Counted from the stretch's first letter, positions 32,171 to 41,692 are shown. The stretch is DNA of 64,000 bases from Gallionella sp. (GCA_030682375.1 JAUXOL010000022.1:1-64000); one strand, 5' to 3'. Notes: a model not told the origin generated them from the letters alone. Made by a program: numbers and translations.

Positions 32171-33274
32171 TCATCTCAGTTTGAGCGTTGCCAGGCCGAT
32201 CAAGACCAGCAACATCGTTATGATCCAGAAGCGCACTACCACTTGCGTTTCTTTCCAGCCCTTCTGTTCGAAATGGTGGTGCAGCGGCGCCATCAGCAGG
32301 ATGCGTTTTCCCGTGCCGTATCGCCGTTTCGTGTACTTGAAATACGACACCTGCAACATCACCGACACCGCCTCGACGACGAACACGCCGCCCATGATGA
32401 ACAGCACCAGCTCCTGGCGGATGATCACCGCTACCGTGCCGAGCGCCGCACCCAGCGCTAGTGCGCCGACGTCGCCCATGAACACCTCGGCCGGGTAGGC
32501 GTTGAACCACAGGAAGGCCAGGCCCGCGCCGGAGATCGCGAGGCAGAACACCGCGAGCTCGCCCGCGCCGGGGATGTAGGGCACGCCGAGATATTTGGAG
32601 AACACCGCATGGCCCGCGACATAGGCGAAGATCGCCAGCGCGCCGCTGACCATCACCGTGGGCAGAATCGCCAGGCCGTCGAGACCGTCGGTCAGGTTCA
32701 CCGCATTGCTGCTGCCGACGATGACCAGATAGACCAGCACGATGAAGGCGAGCGCGCCCAGCGGGAACACCAGGTACTTGAAGAACGGCACGATCAGTTC
32801 GGTCTGCGCCGGCAACGTCGAGGTCTTCCACAGATAGATGCCGACCGCCAGCGCGACCAGCGATTGCCAGAACATCTTGGCGCCGGCCGACAAGCCCTTG
32901 GGATTACGATGGACGACCTTGCGGTAATCGTCCACCCACCCGATCGCGCCGACGCCCAACGTGGCGAACAGCACGACCCAGATGTAGGCGTTGTGCAGGT
33001 CGCCCCACAACAGCGTGGTGATCGCGACCGAAGTCAGGATCAGCGCGCCGCCCATCGTCGGCGTGCCGGCCTTCACCAGATGGGTCTGCGGGCCGTCGGT
33101 GCGCACCGACTGGCCGATCTTCATCGCCGCCAGCTTGCGTATCATTGCCGGTCCGACCATGAACGAAATCAGCAGCGCTGTCATCGCCGCCAGCACAGCA
33201 CGCAGCGTGATGTAGTTGAACACGTTGAAGAAGCGGATGTCCTGCGACAGCGATTGGGCCAGGGCTAATAACAT
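32171..33274 (-). CDS. mraY: Phospho-N-acetylmuramoyl-pentapeptide-transferase
   Basis: 367-residue membrane enzyme with about ten hydrophobic segments. Catalytic motifs are WVDDYRKV, the [10 protein letters not shown] loop and [15 protein letters not shown]. It transfers phospho-MurNAc-pentapeptide to undecaprenyl phosphate, giving lipid I. The ATG shares one base with the murF stop (TGATG). Its own stop is not followed directly by murD: an inverted-repeat element, a recoded copy of its tail and a MITE-like element intervene. Confidence 0.98.
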   Translation of the reverse strand: MLLALAQSLSQDIRFFNVFNYITLRAVLAAMTALLISFMVGPAMIRKLAAMKIGQSVRTDGPQTHLVKAGTPTMGGALILTSVAITTLLWGDLHNAYIWVVLFATLGVGAIGWVDDYRKVVHRNPKGLSAGAKMFWQSLVALAVGIYLWKTSTLPAQTELIVPFFKYLVFPLGALAFIVLVYLVIVGSSNAVNLTDGLDGLAILPTVMVSGALAIFAYVAGHAVFSKYLGVPYIPGAGELAVFCLAISGAGLAFLWFNAYPAEVFMGDVGALALGAALGTVAVIIRQELVLFIMGGVFVVEAVSVMLQVSYFKYTKRRYGTGKRILLMAPLHHHFEQKGWKETQVVVRFWIITMLLVLIGLATLKLR

Positions 33275-34692
33275 CAGTGCGTCCTTTCTTCGGCGGCGTC
33301 CACGCAGTGGGCCACCACACGTTCCATTTTCATGAAGCGCGAACCCTTCACCAGCACGGTGACGTCCGCATCCAATTCCTTGTCCAGCTCGGCCAGCAGC
33401 TCTTCGATGCGCTCGAAGTGGCGCGCGCCGTCGCCGAACTCGCGCACGGCATCGCGGCTCAGCTCGCCCAGCGCGTACAGCTTCTCGATGCCGGCGCGCT
33501 TCGCCTCGCCGCCGATCTCGGCATGGAACGCCGCAGCGCCTTCGCCCAGCTCGCCCATGTCGCCCAGCACGAAGATGCGCTTGCCGCTCACCTGCGCAAG
33601 AACGCCGATCGCGGCACGCATCGAAGCGGGATTGGCGTTATAGGTATCATCGATCAGTACGGCGCCGCGTCTGGCCACCTTGCGCTGCAAGCGCCCGGCG
33701 ACGCCGTCGAACCGGCCCAGGCCTTCGGCGATGGTCTGCAGCGGCACGTTCACCGCGATAGCTGCCGCCGTTGCCGCCAGCGCGTTGCGCGCGTTGTGTT
33801 CGCCGGGCACCTGCATCTGCACCGAGAAGCCGCCCTGCGGCGTCCGCACATCCAGGTGCAGGCCGCCGTCCTCTGGTCGCCATGATCCGGATATGTCGGC
33901 ATCGCCATCGAGTCCGAACTCCAGCAGCGAGCGTGTGCCGGCCAGCGCCCGCCACAGCGGAGCATGCACATCGTCGGCATTGATCGCTGCAGTACCGTGA
34001 TCATCCAACCCGGCGAATATCTCGCCCTTGGCCTGCGCGACCGCCTCGACCGAACCCAGCCCTTCCAGATGCGCGCCGCTGGCGTTGTTGACCAGCGCGA
34101 CATCCGGACAGGCGATGTTCGTCAGGTAATCGATCTCGCCCGGATGGTTCATGCCCATCTCGATCACCGCATAGCGATGCCGCGCGTTCAGCTGCAGCAG
34201 CGTCAGCGGCATGCCGATGTCGTTGTTCAGGTTGCCCTTGGTCGCCAGCACCGCATCGTCATTGCCGGCGGCGATACGCAGGATGCTCGCCAGCATCTCC
34301 TTGACCGTGGTCTTGCCGTTGCTGCCGGTGATCGCGACCAGCGGCACCTCGAACTTGCGGCGCCAGTACGCGGCGAGTTGGCCCAGCGCGAGATGCGTGT
34401 CCTCGACGACCAGGATGCTGGATTCAGGATTCAGGATAGCGGCGCGCGCCTCATAACTGTCGGCGTTCACGATCGCGGCGACTGCACCATCTCGCAGTGC
34501 GCCCGGCACGAACTCGTAGCCGTCGAAGTTGTCGCCGCGCAACGCGATGAACAAGTCGCCTGCGGCGATCTTGCGGCTGTCTGTCGAGACCGTGCGGATG
34601 CGCACATCCTTGCCGAGCATGCGGGCACCGAGCGCCTTCGCCGCTTCCGACAGAGACATCATGACGCCGTCATTCATGTCCAGACCCTTCAT
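33274..34692 (-). CDS. murF: UDP-N-acetylmuramoyl-tripeptide--D-alanyl-D-alanine ligase
   Basis: 472 residues. [19 protein letters not shown] is the P-loop, [19 protein letters not shown] the N-terminal UDP-binding part, and [18 protein letters not shown] and [16 protein letters not shown] are MurF signatures. It attaches D-Ala-D-Ala to the UDP-MurNAc-tripeptide. The ATG at 34692 overlaps the murE stop (ATGA) and follows GGAGG; the ATG at 34707 is inside murE. Confidence 0.97.
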   Translation of the reverse strand: MKGLDMNDGVMMSLSEAAKALGARMLGKDVRIRTVSTDSRKIAAGDLFIALRGDNFDGYEFVPGALRDGAVAAIVNADSYEARAAILNPESSILVVEDTHLALGQLAAYWRRKFEVPLVAITGSNGKTTVKEMLASILRIAAGNDDAVLATKGNLNNDIGMPLTLLQLNARHRYAVIEMGMNHPGEIDYLTNIACPDVALVNNASGAHLEGLGSVEAVAQAKGEIFAGLDDHGTAAINADDVHAPLWRALAGTRSLLEFGLDGDADISGSWRPEDGGLHLDVRTPQGGFSVQMQVPGEHNARNALAATAAAIAVNVPLQTIAEGLGRFDGVAGRLQRKVARRGAVLIDDTYNANPASMRAAIGVLAQVSGKRIFVLGDMGELGEGAAAFHAEIGGEAKRAGIEKLYALGELSRDAVREFGDGARHFERIEELLAELDKELDADVTVLVKGSRFMKMERVVAHCVDAAEERTH

Positions 34693-36230
34693 GCGGCCGC
34701 CCTCCATGTTTGCAGCGCGCGCTCGGCAGCGGCGATATCGCTGAACGGATGCTTCACGCCGTCGATCTCCTGATACTCCTCGTGGCCCTTGCCCGCGATC
34801 AGCACGGTGTCCTGCGCGCGTGCCTGCGCGATGGCCAAAGCGATGGCTTCGCCGCGCTCGATGACAATCTGGTGTTTGTTTTCGGTCATGCCTACCGCGA
34901 TGTCGGCAATGATGTATTCCGGTTTTTCGCTGCGAGGGTTGTCGCTGGTGACGATACTGAGGTCGGCGAAACGCTCGGCGACACGCCCCATCATTTCACG
35001 CTTGCCGCGGTCGCGATCTCCGCCGCAACCGAACACGCAGATCAGCCTGCGGAAGGGTGGAGGCGAAGCCTCCGGGCACCCACCGGCGCACCCCTCGCGG
35101 GTGTCCCCGCCCACACTCACTTCGCGCAACGTCAACAATACTTTTTCCAGCGCATCCGGCGTATGCGCGTAATCGACCACCACGGTGGGCCGATCCGCGC
35201 CGCCCAGCCGCTGCATGCGGCCCGCGACCGCCGACACGCCGGACAGCGACTGCACCGCCGCATCGAGTTGCATACCGCCCGCCATCAGCACCGCCAGCAC
35301 ACCCAGCAAGTTCTCCGCGTTGAAACGCCCGATCAGGCCGCTCTTCAGTTGCGCACCGCCCCAGCTCGAATGAATGCCCAAGCTCAGGCCGCGCGCGCTC
35401 ATCTCGCTCACCCGCCCGTACACCATGCGTATGCCCAGCTTCTCGGCCCGCTGCAATGCGGCATCGGTAATTCCGTAGCCGATTACCTCGGCCTTACCGC
35501 CGCTCAATTCCTCGGCAAGTTGCACACCGAACGCATCGTCCATGTTCAGCACGATATGCTGCAGCGTTTCCCAGTCGAACAGCTTGCGCTTGCTCGCGGC
35601 ATAACTGTCCATGTCGCCGTGGTAATCGAGATGATCGCGGCTCAGGTTGGTCAGCAGCGCGATGTCGAAACGCACGCCGTTGACGCGCCCCTGCGCGAGC
35701 GCATGCGACGACACCTCCATCGCGACCGCGGATGCGCCCTGAGTCAGATATTCTGCGAACAGGCCATGCACGCGGATCGCGTCCGGTGTGGTGTTCGCGC
35801 TGGGCTGCAGCGCACCGGCGAAGCCGTTGCCCAGCGTGCCGATCAGCGCACACTTATTCCCGGCATCGCTCAGCGCCTGCGCGATCCAGTGGCTGGTCGA
35901 GGTCTTGCCGTTGGTGCCGGTGACGCCGACGACATGCAGCCGCTCGGAAGGCTTGCCGTACACCATATCGGCCAGATCGCCGGTCTTGTGGCGCAGGTCG
36001 GCCACATCGAGGTTGGGCACCTGCCAGTCGAGATTCCACGCGAAATTGTGCGAGTCCCATATGATGGCGTTCGCACCCTGCCCAATCGCCTGCGCGATGA
36101 ACTGCCGCCCGTCCAGCTTCTCGCCGGGACAGGCGACGAAGGTGTCGCCCGATTGCACCGAGCGGCTGTCGGTCACTAGCTGAGTGATCGCCACGTTCAA
36201 GTCATTCAATCGATCAAAGGGAAAACTCAT
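34689..36230 (-). CDS. murE: UDP-N-acetylmuramoyl-tripeptide synthetase MurE, with an in-frame insertion
   Basis: 513 residues. The P-loop is GVTGTNGKTSTSHW, VVDYAHTPDALE and VFGCGGDRDRGKR are conserved, and DNPR (in VTSDNPRSEKP) is the meso-diaminopimelate selectivity motif, so DAP-type peptidoglycan is expected. Residues about 371-395 (VSVGGDTREGCAGGCPEASP...) form an extra segment between TLRE and LICVFGCGG that the family lacks; it is encoded by palindromic DNA. Both active-site parts flanking it are intact, so the enzyme is probably functional with a surface loop. It overlaps ftsI by ATGA. Confidence 0.95.
   Translation of the reverse strand: MSFPFDRLNDLNVAITQLVTDSRSVQSGDTFVACPGEKLDGRQFIAQAIGQGANAIIWDSHNFAWNLDWQVPNLDVADLRHKTGDLADMVYGKPSERLHVVGVTGTNGKTSTSHWIAQALSDAGNKCALIGTLGNGFAGALQPSANTTPDAIRVHGLFAEYLTQGASAVAMEVSSHALAQGRVNGVRFDIALLTNLSRDHLDYHGDMDSYAASKRKLFDWETLQHIVLNMDDAFGVQLAEELSGGKAEVIGYGITDAALQRAEKLGIRMVYGRVSEMSARGLSLGIHSSWGGAQLKSGLIGRFNAENLLGVLAVLMAGGMQLDAAVQSLSGVSAVAGRMQRLGGADRPTVVVDYAHTPDALEKVLLTLREVSVGGDTREGCAGGCPEASPPPFRRLICVFGCGGDRDRGKREMMGRVAERFADLSIVTSDNPRSEKPEYIIADIAVGMTENKHQIVIERGEAIALAIAQARAQDTVLIAGKGHEEYQEIDGVKHPFSDIAAAERALQTWRAAA
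35046..35120. repeat. Palindromic element inserted in frame in murE
   Basis: About 75 bases. GGAGGC-GAA-GCCTCC (35059-35073) is a perfect hairpin within a larger GGGTG/CACCC pairing, followed by an ACCC/GGGT hairpin around 35090-35103. The insertion adds about 25 codons without a stop or frame change. Confidence 0.75.
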
Positions 36231-37960
36231 ACTTCCTCCTTGATGATCTCTGCTGACGGTGCCAGCACGTTGTCCAACGGCGCATCGTTCGGCACGTTCA
36301 GCGCGTGCAGTGCGCTGCCGGTCACCTTGCTGAACACCGGCGCAGCGACCAGGCCGCCGTAATACTGGCCGTTGTCCGGCTCGTCTATCATCACCGCGAC
36401 GACCAGCCGCGGATCGGACACCGGCGCGAATCCGACGAAGGAGGCCACATATTTGTTCACGTAACGACCGCCTTCAAGCTTGTGCGCGGTGCCGGTCTTG
36501 CCCGCGACGCGATAACCGGCCACCTGCGCCAGCGGCGCGGTGCCACCCGGCATCACCACCGCTTCCATCATCTCGCGCAGCGCACGCGCGGTCTTTTCGG
36601 AGAACACTTTTTTGCCGGTCGCCGGCGCATTCAGCCTGAGCATGGATACGGGCTTGAGCTCGCCGTCACCTGCGAAGATCGTGTAGGCGCGCGCCAGTTG
36701 CAGCAGGTTCACCGACAGGCCGTGCCCGTATGACATAGTCGCCTGCTCGATCGGACGCCAGCCGCCCGGTTCGCGCAACCGGCCTGTCGCCTCGCCCGGA
36801 AAGCCGCTGCCGGTCGCCGCACCGAAACCGCTGTCCGACAAACTCTGCCACAGCGTCTCGGACGGCAGCATCAGCGCAATCTTGGCCGAACCGACGTTGC
36901 TGGATTTCTGGATCACCTGAGCAACGGTCTGCAATTCCTTCTCTGCATGCGAATCGTGGATCTTGCGATTGCCCACGGTGAACACGCCGTTCTCGGTGTT
37001 GATTTTGGTGTCGGGGCGGACCTTGCCCTGTTCGATCGCGGTCGCGACAGTGAACGGCTTCATCGTCGAGCCCGGCTCGAACAGATCGACGACGGCGCGG
37101 TTGCGCATCGCCTGCATGTTGACCTTGCCGCGGTTGTTGGGGTTGTAGCCGGGATAGTTCGCCAGCGCGAGCACTTCGCCTGTCTTCGCATCCAGCACCA
37201 CGACTGCGCCGGCCTTGGCCTTATGCTGCCTGACGGCGCTCTCCAGTTCGCGGTAAGCGATATGCTGCACGTTGCTATCCAGGCTGAGTGCAATGTCGTT
37301 GCCGGGACGCGGGGCGCGCAGGCTGCCGGCGTCCTCGACGATGCGGCCGCGCCTGTCCTTGATCACGCGCTGGCTGCCGGCCTTGCCGGCGAGATGTTCC
37401 TGCAACGACAACTCCAGCCCTTCCTGTCCGTTGTCGTCCTGCCCGGTGAAGCCGAGCGTCTGTGCAGTCTGCTCGCCCGAGGGATAGAAGCGGCGGTATT
37501 CGCGCTGCAACGAGATGCCGGGAATGCCCATCGCTACGACCTTCTCGGCCTGATCCGGCGGCAGCTGGCGCTTGAGGTAGACGAAATCGCGGGAGGTGTC
37601 GGCCAGCTTATCCTTCAGTTCGCCGATATCCATGCCGAGTATCTGCGCCAGCTGTTTCACCTGGCGACCATCGGCTACGACCTCGGCCGGGCTGGCCCAG
37701 ACCGATTCGACCGGCGTGCTGACCGCTAACGGCTCGCCGTTGCGGTCGGTGATCATGCCGCGGTGTGCGCTGACTTCGATCACGCGGCTGTAACGGGCAT
37801 TGCCCTTCTCTTGCAGGAAGTCGTCGTGCATCACCTGCAGATAAGCGCTGCGGCCGATCAGCCCGGCGAGCCCCGCCAGCAGCGCCACAAATAACGCGGT
37901 GGCGCGCCATCCGGGCAACTTTGCCGGGACGTCTCGATGTGCGCTGGCCGCATAATTCAT
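36227..37960 (-). CDS. ftsI: Septal peptidoglycan transpeptidase FtsI (PBP3)
   Basis: 577 residues: short cytoplasmic part, one membrane segment (about 20-40), the class B PBP dimerisation domain (RGMITDRNGEPLAVSTPVES), and the transpeptidase domain with SxxK in EPGSTMKPF, SxN in SSNVGSAKIAL and KTG in VAGKTGTAHK. It cross-links septal peptidoglycan with FtsW. The ATG overlaps the ftsL stop. Confidence 0.98.
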   Translation of the reverse strand: MNYAASAHRDVPAKLPGWRATALFVALLAGLAGLIGRSAYLQVMHDDFLQEKGNARYSRVIEVSAHRGMITDRNGEPLAVSTPVESVWASPAEVVADGRQVKQLAQILGMDIGELKDKLADTSRDFVYLKRQLPPDQAEKVVAMGIPGISLQREYRRFYPSGEQTAQTLGFTGQDDNGQEGLELSLQEHLAGKAGSQRVIKDRRGRIVEDAGSLRAPRPGNDIALSLDSNVQHIAYRELESAVRQHKAKAGAVVVLDAKTGEVLALANYPGYNPNNRGKVNMQAMRNRAVVDLFEPGSTMKPFTVATAIEQGKVRPDTKINTENGVFTVGNRKIHDSHAEKELQTVAQVIQKSSNVGSAKIALMLPSETLWQSLSDSGFGAATGSGFPGEATGRLREPGGWRPIEQATMSYGHGLSVNLLQLARAYTIFAGDGELKPVSMLRLNAPATGKKVFSEKTARALREMMEAVVMPGGTAPLAQVAGYRVAGKTGTAHKLEGGRYVNKYVASFVGFAPVSDPRLVVAVMIDEPDNGQYYGGLVAAPVFSKVTGSALHALNVPNDAPLDNVLAPSAEIIKEEV

Positions 37961-38259
37961 GACTGGTTATCTCTTTGGCCGTCAGGCTCAACCCTTATAA
38001 ACTGTACCTGCCCGCTTGCCGGCAACTGCATGTGCAACTGCCGCTCCGCGAGCTTCTCCACCCGCCCCGGCGTCGCCAGGGTGCTCAACTCCAGTTGCAA
38101 CTGCCCCCACTCCACTTCCATCTGCTGCGCGTATTCCTTTTCCTTCTGCAGCTCGATGTACATCTTCCGCGCCTTGTGCTGCGAGGTGACCACGCTCAGC
38201 GCGCACATCACCACCGCCACCATCAGCAGCACGTTCAATCCATTGCTGCTAGGCAACAT
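37957..38259 (-). CDS. ftsL: Cell division protein FtsL
   Basis: 100-residue bitopic protein: one membrane segment (about 8-27), then a leucine-zipper-like coiled coil ([21 protein letters not shown]) and a periplasmic tail. It forms the FtsQLB complex. Sequence conservation in FtsL is weak; its place between rsmH and ftsI is the strongest support. It starts 11 bases inside rsmH. Confidence 0.93.
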   Translation of the reverse strand: MLPSSNGLNVLLMVAVVMCALSVVTSQHKARKMYIELQKEKEYAQQMEVEWGQLQLELSTLATPGRVEKLAERQLHMQLPASGQVQFIRVEPDGQRDNQS

Positions 38260-39220
38260 CGCTACGCTCCGCGACCCGCAACACCGCGCTGCGCGAGCGC
38301 GGATTGGCGCCGACTTCCGCCGCCGACGCGCGCACCGCCTTGCCGACCAGACGCATCCTGCCCGGCGGTACTTCGCTCGCGCGGATAGGCACGTTGCGCG
38401 GCAGCTTGTCGCCCTCCGCCATATCGCGCATGAAGTGCTTCACGATGCGATCCTCCAGCGAATGGAAGCTGATCACCGCGAGACGTCCTCCCGGCTTCAG
38501 ATGCGTCACGCACTCTGGCAACACCCTCTCAAGCTCTTCGAGCTCCCGGTTGAGATAAATCCGTATAGCCTGAAAGGTCCGCGTAGCCGGGTTCTGCCCG
38601 GCTTCTCGGGTACGTACCGTTTTGCCAACCAGCTCGACGAGCTGCCGCGTGGTCTCGATAGGCGCAACTGCGCGCGCCGCAACAACCGCCCTTGCAATCT
38701 GCTTAGCAAACCGTTCTTCGCCGTAATCACGTATCACCTCCCCGAGCAAACCCTCATCCACCGACGCCAGCCACTGCGCTGCGGTCGGCCCGCTGCTGGT
38801 GTCCATGCGCATGTCCAGCGGCGCGTCGAAGCGGAAACTGAATCCCCGCGCCGCCTCGTCCAGCTGCGGCGACGACACCCCCAAGTCGAGCAGGACGCCA
38901 TCCACCCTTTCCACCTCCAGCTCGCGCAACACCCGCGCCAACTGTTCGAACCCGCTATGCACCAGACTGAAGCGAGCATCGCTCCACCGCCTGCCTGCCG
39001 CGATCGCCGCCGGGTCCTTGTCCAGCGCGATCAGCCTGCCTTCCGACCCCAGCTGCTTCAGGATCAGCGCGCTATGCCCGCCGCGCCCGAAGGTGCCGTC
39101 CACATAAATACCGTCCTGCTTGATATCCAGCGCCTCGACCGCCTCGGACAACAGCACCGTCTCGTGCGTCAGCCCCGAGGCGGCGTTCTCGCTCACCTCG
39201 ACGGCGTCGCGCTCACTCAC
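38249..39220 (-). CDS. rsmH: 16S rRNA (cytosine(1402)-N4)-methyltransferase
   Basis: 323 residues from a GTG that overlaps the mraZ stop (GTGA). [15 protein letters not shown], the SAM-binding [34 protein letters not shown] and [22 protein letters not shown] are MraW/RsmH signatures. It methylates C1402 of 16S rRNA. Part of the gene (about 38500-38760) uses codons such as ATA, AGG, GGG, GTT and CTC much more than its flanks, though the protein is normal there. Confidence 0.97.
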   Translation of the reverse strand: MSERDAVEVSENAASGLTHETVLLSEAVEALDIKQDGIYVDGTFGRGGHSALILKQLGSEGRLIALDKDPAAIAAGRRWSDARFSLVHSGFEQLARVLRELEVERVDGVLLDLGVSSPQLDEAARGFSFRFDAPLDMRMDTSSGPTAAQWLASVDEGLLGEVIRDYGEERFAKQIARAVVAARAVAPIETTRQLVELVGKTVRTREAGQNPATRTFQAIRIYLNRELEELERVLPECVTHLKPGGRLAVISFHSLEDRIVKHFMRDMAEGDKLPRNVPIRASEVPPGRMRLVGKAVRASAAEVGANPRSRSAVLRVAERSDVA

Positions 39221-39663
39221 AAGGAAAAGCCCTCAAGTTCCGGCGGCAACTCGCCGCCCATCAGCGACAACGCCGCTTCCTGCTGCGCCTGCCACTTCGT
39301 CTCGTCCCACAACTCGAATTTGTTGCCCTGCCCGATCAGCATCGCCAGCTTGTCCAGCCCGGCATAGCTGCGCAGCGTCGGCGGAATCAGCACCCGCCCC
39401 GCGCCATCCATCACCACCTCGGCAGCGTTACCGACCAACAGGCGCTGCAAGGCGCGACTCTTGGGATTGAACGACGAGAGCTTGTTCAACTTCTCCAGGA
39501 TGGGCCGCCATTCCGGCTCGGGATAAATCAACAGACAGCCGTCGGCATCGACGGTCAGCACCAGGCTGCCCGCACAATGCGCAAGCAACAGGTCGCGATA
39601 CCTTGCCGGTATCGCGAGCCTGCCCTTGTTATCCACGCTTAGCTGTGTCGATCCTTGAAACAT
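39217..39663 (-). CDS. mraZ: Transcriptional regulator MraZ
   Basis: 148 residues from [24 protein letters not shown]. Two SpoVT/AbrB-like repeats each contain the DxxGR signature ([10 protein letters not shown] and [14 protein letters not shown]). MraZ represses the division cluster by binding direct repeats next to its own promoter, and four such boxes lie at 39672-39706. The ATG at 39663 fits the family start; the longer ORF would begin inside the operator. Confidence 0.97.
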   Translation of the reverse strand: MFQGSTQLSVDNKGRLAIPARYRDLLLAHCAGSLVLTVDADGCLLIYPEPEWRPILEKLNKLSSFNPKSRALQRLLVGNAAEVVMDGAGRVLIPPTLRSYAGLDKLAMLIGQGNKFELWDETKWQAQQEAALSLMGGELPPELEGFSL

Positions 39664-39671
39664 CACAATTT

Positions 39672-39706
39672 CCCACTCCCACCCACTTTTCACCACTTAG
39701 GCCCAC
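39672..39706 (-). promoter_or_regulatory. MraZ operator: four GTGG(G/T) boxes at 10-bp spacing
   Basis: On the minus strand GTGGG occurs at 39706-39702, GTGGT at 39696-39692, GTGGG at 39686-39682 and GTGGG at 39676-39672, an exact 10-base period. MraZ binds TGGG-type direct repeats with this spacing. The boxes start at the -10 element and run to within 8 bases of the mraZ ATG. Confidence 0.85.
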
Positions 39707-39733
39707 TATATTGAAAAAAAACCACCAGGTCAA
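39705..39733 (-). promoter_or_regulatory. Sigma70 promoter of the dcw cluster (Pmra)
   Basis: TTGACC (39733-39728), a 17-base spacer containing eight T, and TATAGT (39710-39705) give near-consensus -35 and -10 elements, directly followed by the MraZ boxes. Confidence 0.85.
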
Positions 39734-40048
39734 TACGAAAAACGGGATTTTTCTTTATGGGACAAGGAGTTAGCACGCGGAGTTAATGCAAAACAAATAT
39801 GCTTAAAAAGCAATGAATTGCAGAAACAAGCTAAAGTGCTTTGTGATGGGAGGCCTAGATATTCCGGTCTATTGCCCCGGATTGAGGGATGAAATATGGT
39901 GCGCGAGGCTGTTGAGACTTTGCTCTAATTGCCAACTGCAGAAGTTTAGTTCATGGTTCGACAAGCTCACCACGAACAGTCTTTCAGGTTTGCTATTTGA
40001 AAAAATCGGCCGCGAACAGCATCCGCAAAAAAGCCAGCGACATCGCCG
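39734..40048. other. Intergenic region upstream of mraZ, with one REP-like hairpin
   Basis: No gene is seen in these 315 bases. They hold upstream promoter sequence of mraZ near 39740-39790 and a hairpin repeat at 39949-39977. Confidence 0.6.
39949..39977. repeat. REP-like hairpin (GTTCATGGT ... ACCACGAAC)
   Basis: GTTCATGGT and ACCACGAAC flank TCGACAAGCTC; the arms pair with one mismatch. I recall this type of sequence as a dispersed repeat in several proteobacterial genomes; copy number here cannot be tested. Confidence 0.7.
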
Positions 40049-40570
40049 CTAGCTTTCCAGATAATCGACCAATATCCCGCTGGTCATCCGCAACCGCTGG
40101 CTCAGCAACCTCGCGATCTCCAGCAGCAGCTTCGCCGACAGCGCCGGCTTCTCCTGCATGATGCGTTTGAAATTCATCTGCGTCAGCACCGCCAGCATCG
40201 AGGTCTGCACGACCACGGCGGTCGCGGAGCGCGGCTCGCCGTCGACGATGGTCATCTCGCCCAGGCTGCGGCCCGGCAGCACCGTGCCGACCACCTTGTC
40301 GACTCGCTGGGTATCTTCCTTGCGGACCTCCAGTTTGCCTTCCAGCACGATGCACATGAAGTCGCCGCGCTCGCCTTCATGGAACAAGACCGTGCCGGGC
40401 GTGGCGCGATAGAGCTGGATATAGCTTGCCAGTGCCACGACCTGCGGCCAATCGAGGTCCTTGAGCATGTGGGCGTTTTCGAGCAGCGAGGCGATGCGAT
40501 CGGATGTGGCAATGCCAGACCCGAGGATCTCGAGTCCATCCAGAGACGATCTTGGTTCGCTGCTCGACAT
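40049..40570 (-). CDS. Cyclic-nucleotide-binding domain protein
   Basis: 173 residues with a cNMP-binding beta-roll: YRATPGTVLFHEGERGDFMCIVL, then GRSLGEMTIVDGEPRSATAVV, which is a good phosphate-binding cassette (GE...PRSAT). The C-terminal helix LLLEIARLLSQRLRMTSG is not followed by a DNA-binding domain. It could bind cAMP or c-di-GMP and act through a partner. It starts 27 bases after the mrp stop. Confidence 0.85.
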   Translation of the reverse strand: MSSSEPRSSLDGLEILGSGIATSDRIASLLENAHMLKDLDWPQVVALASYIQLYRATPGTVLFHEGERGDFMCIVLEGKLEVRKEDTQRVDKVVGTVLPGRSLGEMTIVDGEPRSATAVVVQTSMLAVLTQMNFKRIMQEKPALSAKLLLEIARLLSQRLRMTSGILVDYLES

Positions 40571-40597
40571 TTCGATCTACCCGTTTGCGCTATGCAT

Positions 40598-41692
40598 TCA
40601 GGTACTTTGTACCACGATTTTCGGGAACGCGGCACTGTGGTCCTGCGCCATGTCCGCGACCTTGACCGCGATGCGGCGCGCGATCTGTCGGTACACATTG
40701 GCGATGTTGCCGTCGGGATCGGCTACTACGGTAGGCTTGCCGGAGTCGGCCTGTTCACGGATGCGGATATCCAGCGGCAGGCTGCCGAGGAATTCCGCGT
40801 TGTAGTCGGCGCACATCTTTTCGCCGCCGCCCGCGCCGAAGATATGCTCTTCATGGCCGCAGTTGGAACAGATGTGGGTGCTCATGTTCTCGACAATGCC
40901 GACGATCTTGATGCCGACCTTCTCGAACATCTTGAGGCCCTTGCGCGCATCCATCAGCGCGATGTCCTGCGGCGTGGTGACGATCACCGCACCGGTGACG
41001 GGGACCTTCTGCGCCAGCGTCAGCTGCACGTCGCCGGTGCCGGGCGGCAGGTCGACCACGAGGTAATCGAGGTTGTCCCACTGGGTCTGGTGCAGCAACT
41101 GGTCCAGCGCCTGCGTGACCATGGGGCCGCGCCAGATCATCGGCGTGTCGTGCGCGTCGATCAGGAAGCCGATCGACATCGCCTGCAGGCCGTGACTGAG
41201 CATAGGCTTGAGCATCTTGCCGTCTTCCGATTCCGGCTGGCCGGAGATGCCCAGCATGGTCGGCTGCGAAGGGCCGTAGATGTCCGCGTCCAGCACACCG
41301 ACGCGCGCGCCTTCCGCGGCCAGCGCCAGCGCCAGATTCACCGCGGTGGTGCTCTTGCCGACACCGCCCTTGCCGGAGGCGACGGCGATGATGTTCTTCA
41401 CGCCTTCGACCAGCTTCACGCCGCGCTGCACCGCATGCGGCACGACTTTGCTGGAGACGTTCGCGCTGACCTTGCCTGCACCCGGAAGCGCGGACTTGAG
41501 ATGATCTTCGACCATCGCCTGTATCTCGCCCCAGACGCTCTTGGCCGGATAGCCGAGCAGGATGTCCAGCGACACGTCGTTGCCGCTAACCTTGACGTTC
41601 TTGACGGATTTGCCGCTGACAAAATCTTTCTTGGTGTTCGGATCGATGAGGTTCTTCAACGCGCCTTGCACGTCGGTTTCAGTAAAGCTCAT
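40598..41692 (-). CDS. apbC: Iron-sulfur cluster carrier ATPase Mrp/ApbC
   Basis: 364 residues: an N-terminal MIP18/DUF59 domain (about 1-90), the deviant Walker A SGKGGVGKSTTAVNLAL, DADIYGPSQPTMLG, and the cluster-binding CSNC in STHICSNCGHEEHIFG. It assembles and hands over Fe-S clusters in the cytoplasm. ATG start at 41692. Two genes with a 27-base gap (mrp and the cNMP protein) probably form an operon. Confidence 0.96.
   Translation of the reverse strand: MSFTETDVQGALKNLIDPNTKKDFVSGKSVKNVKVSGNDVSLDILLGYPAKSVWGEIQAMVEDHLKSALPGAGKVSANVSSKVVPHAVQRGVKLVEGVKNIIAVASGKGGVGKSTTAVNLALALAAEGARVGVLDADIYGPSQPTMLGISGQPESEDGKMLKPMLSHGLQAMSIGFLIDAHDTPMIWRGPMVTQALDQLLHQTQWDNLDYLVVDLPPGTGDVQLTLAQKVPVTGAVIVTTPQDIALMDARKGLKMFEKVGIKIVGIVENMSTHICSNCGHEEHIFGAGGGEKMCADYNAEFLGSLPLDIRIREQADSGKPTVVADPDGNIANVYRQIARRIAVKVADMAQDHSAAFPKIVVQST

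Noticed and set aside
32013..32831. 272-residue frame ending in the MraY C-terminal peptide
   Set aside because: Most of it is an out-of-frame reading of mraY; only the last ~21 codons are meaningful, as a duplicated tail, and are reported as such.
35046..35120. murE considered as frameshifted or broken
   Set aside because: The insertion is in frame, has no stop, and all catalytic motifs on both sides are intact.
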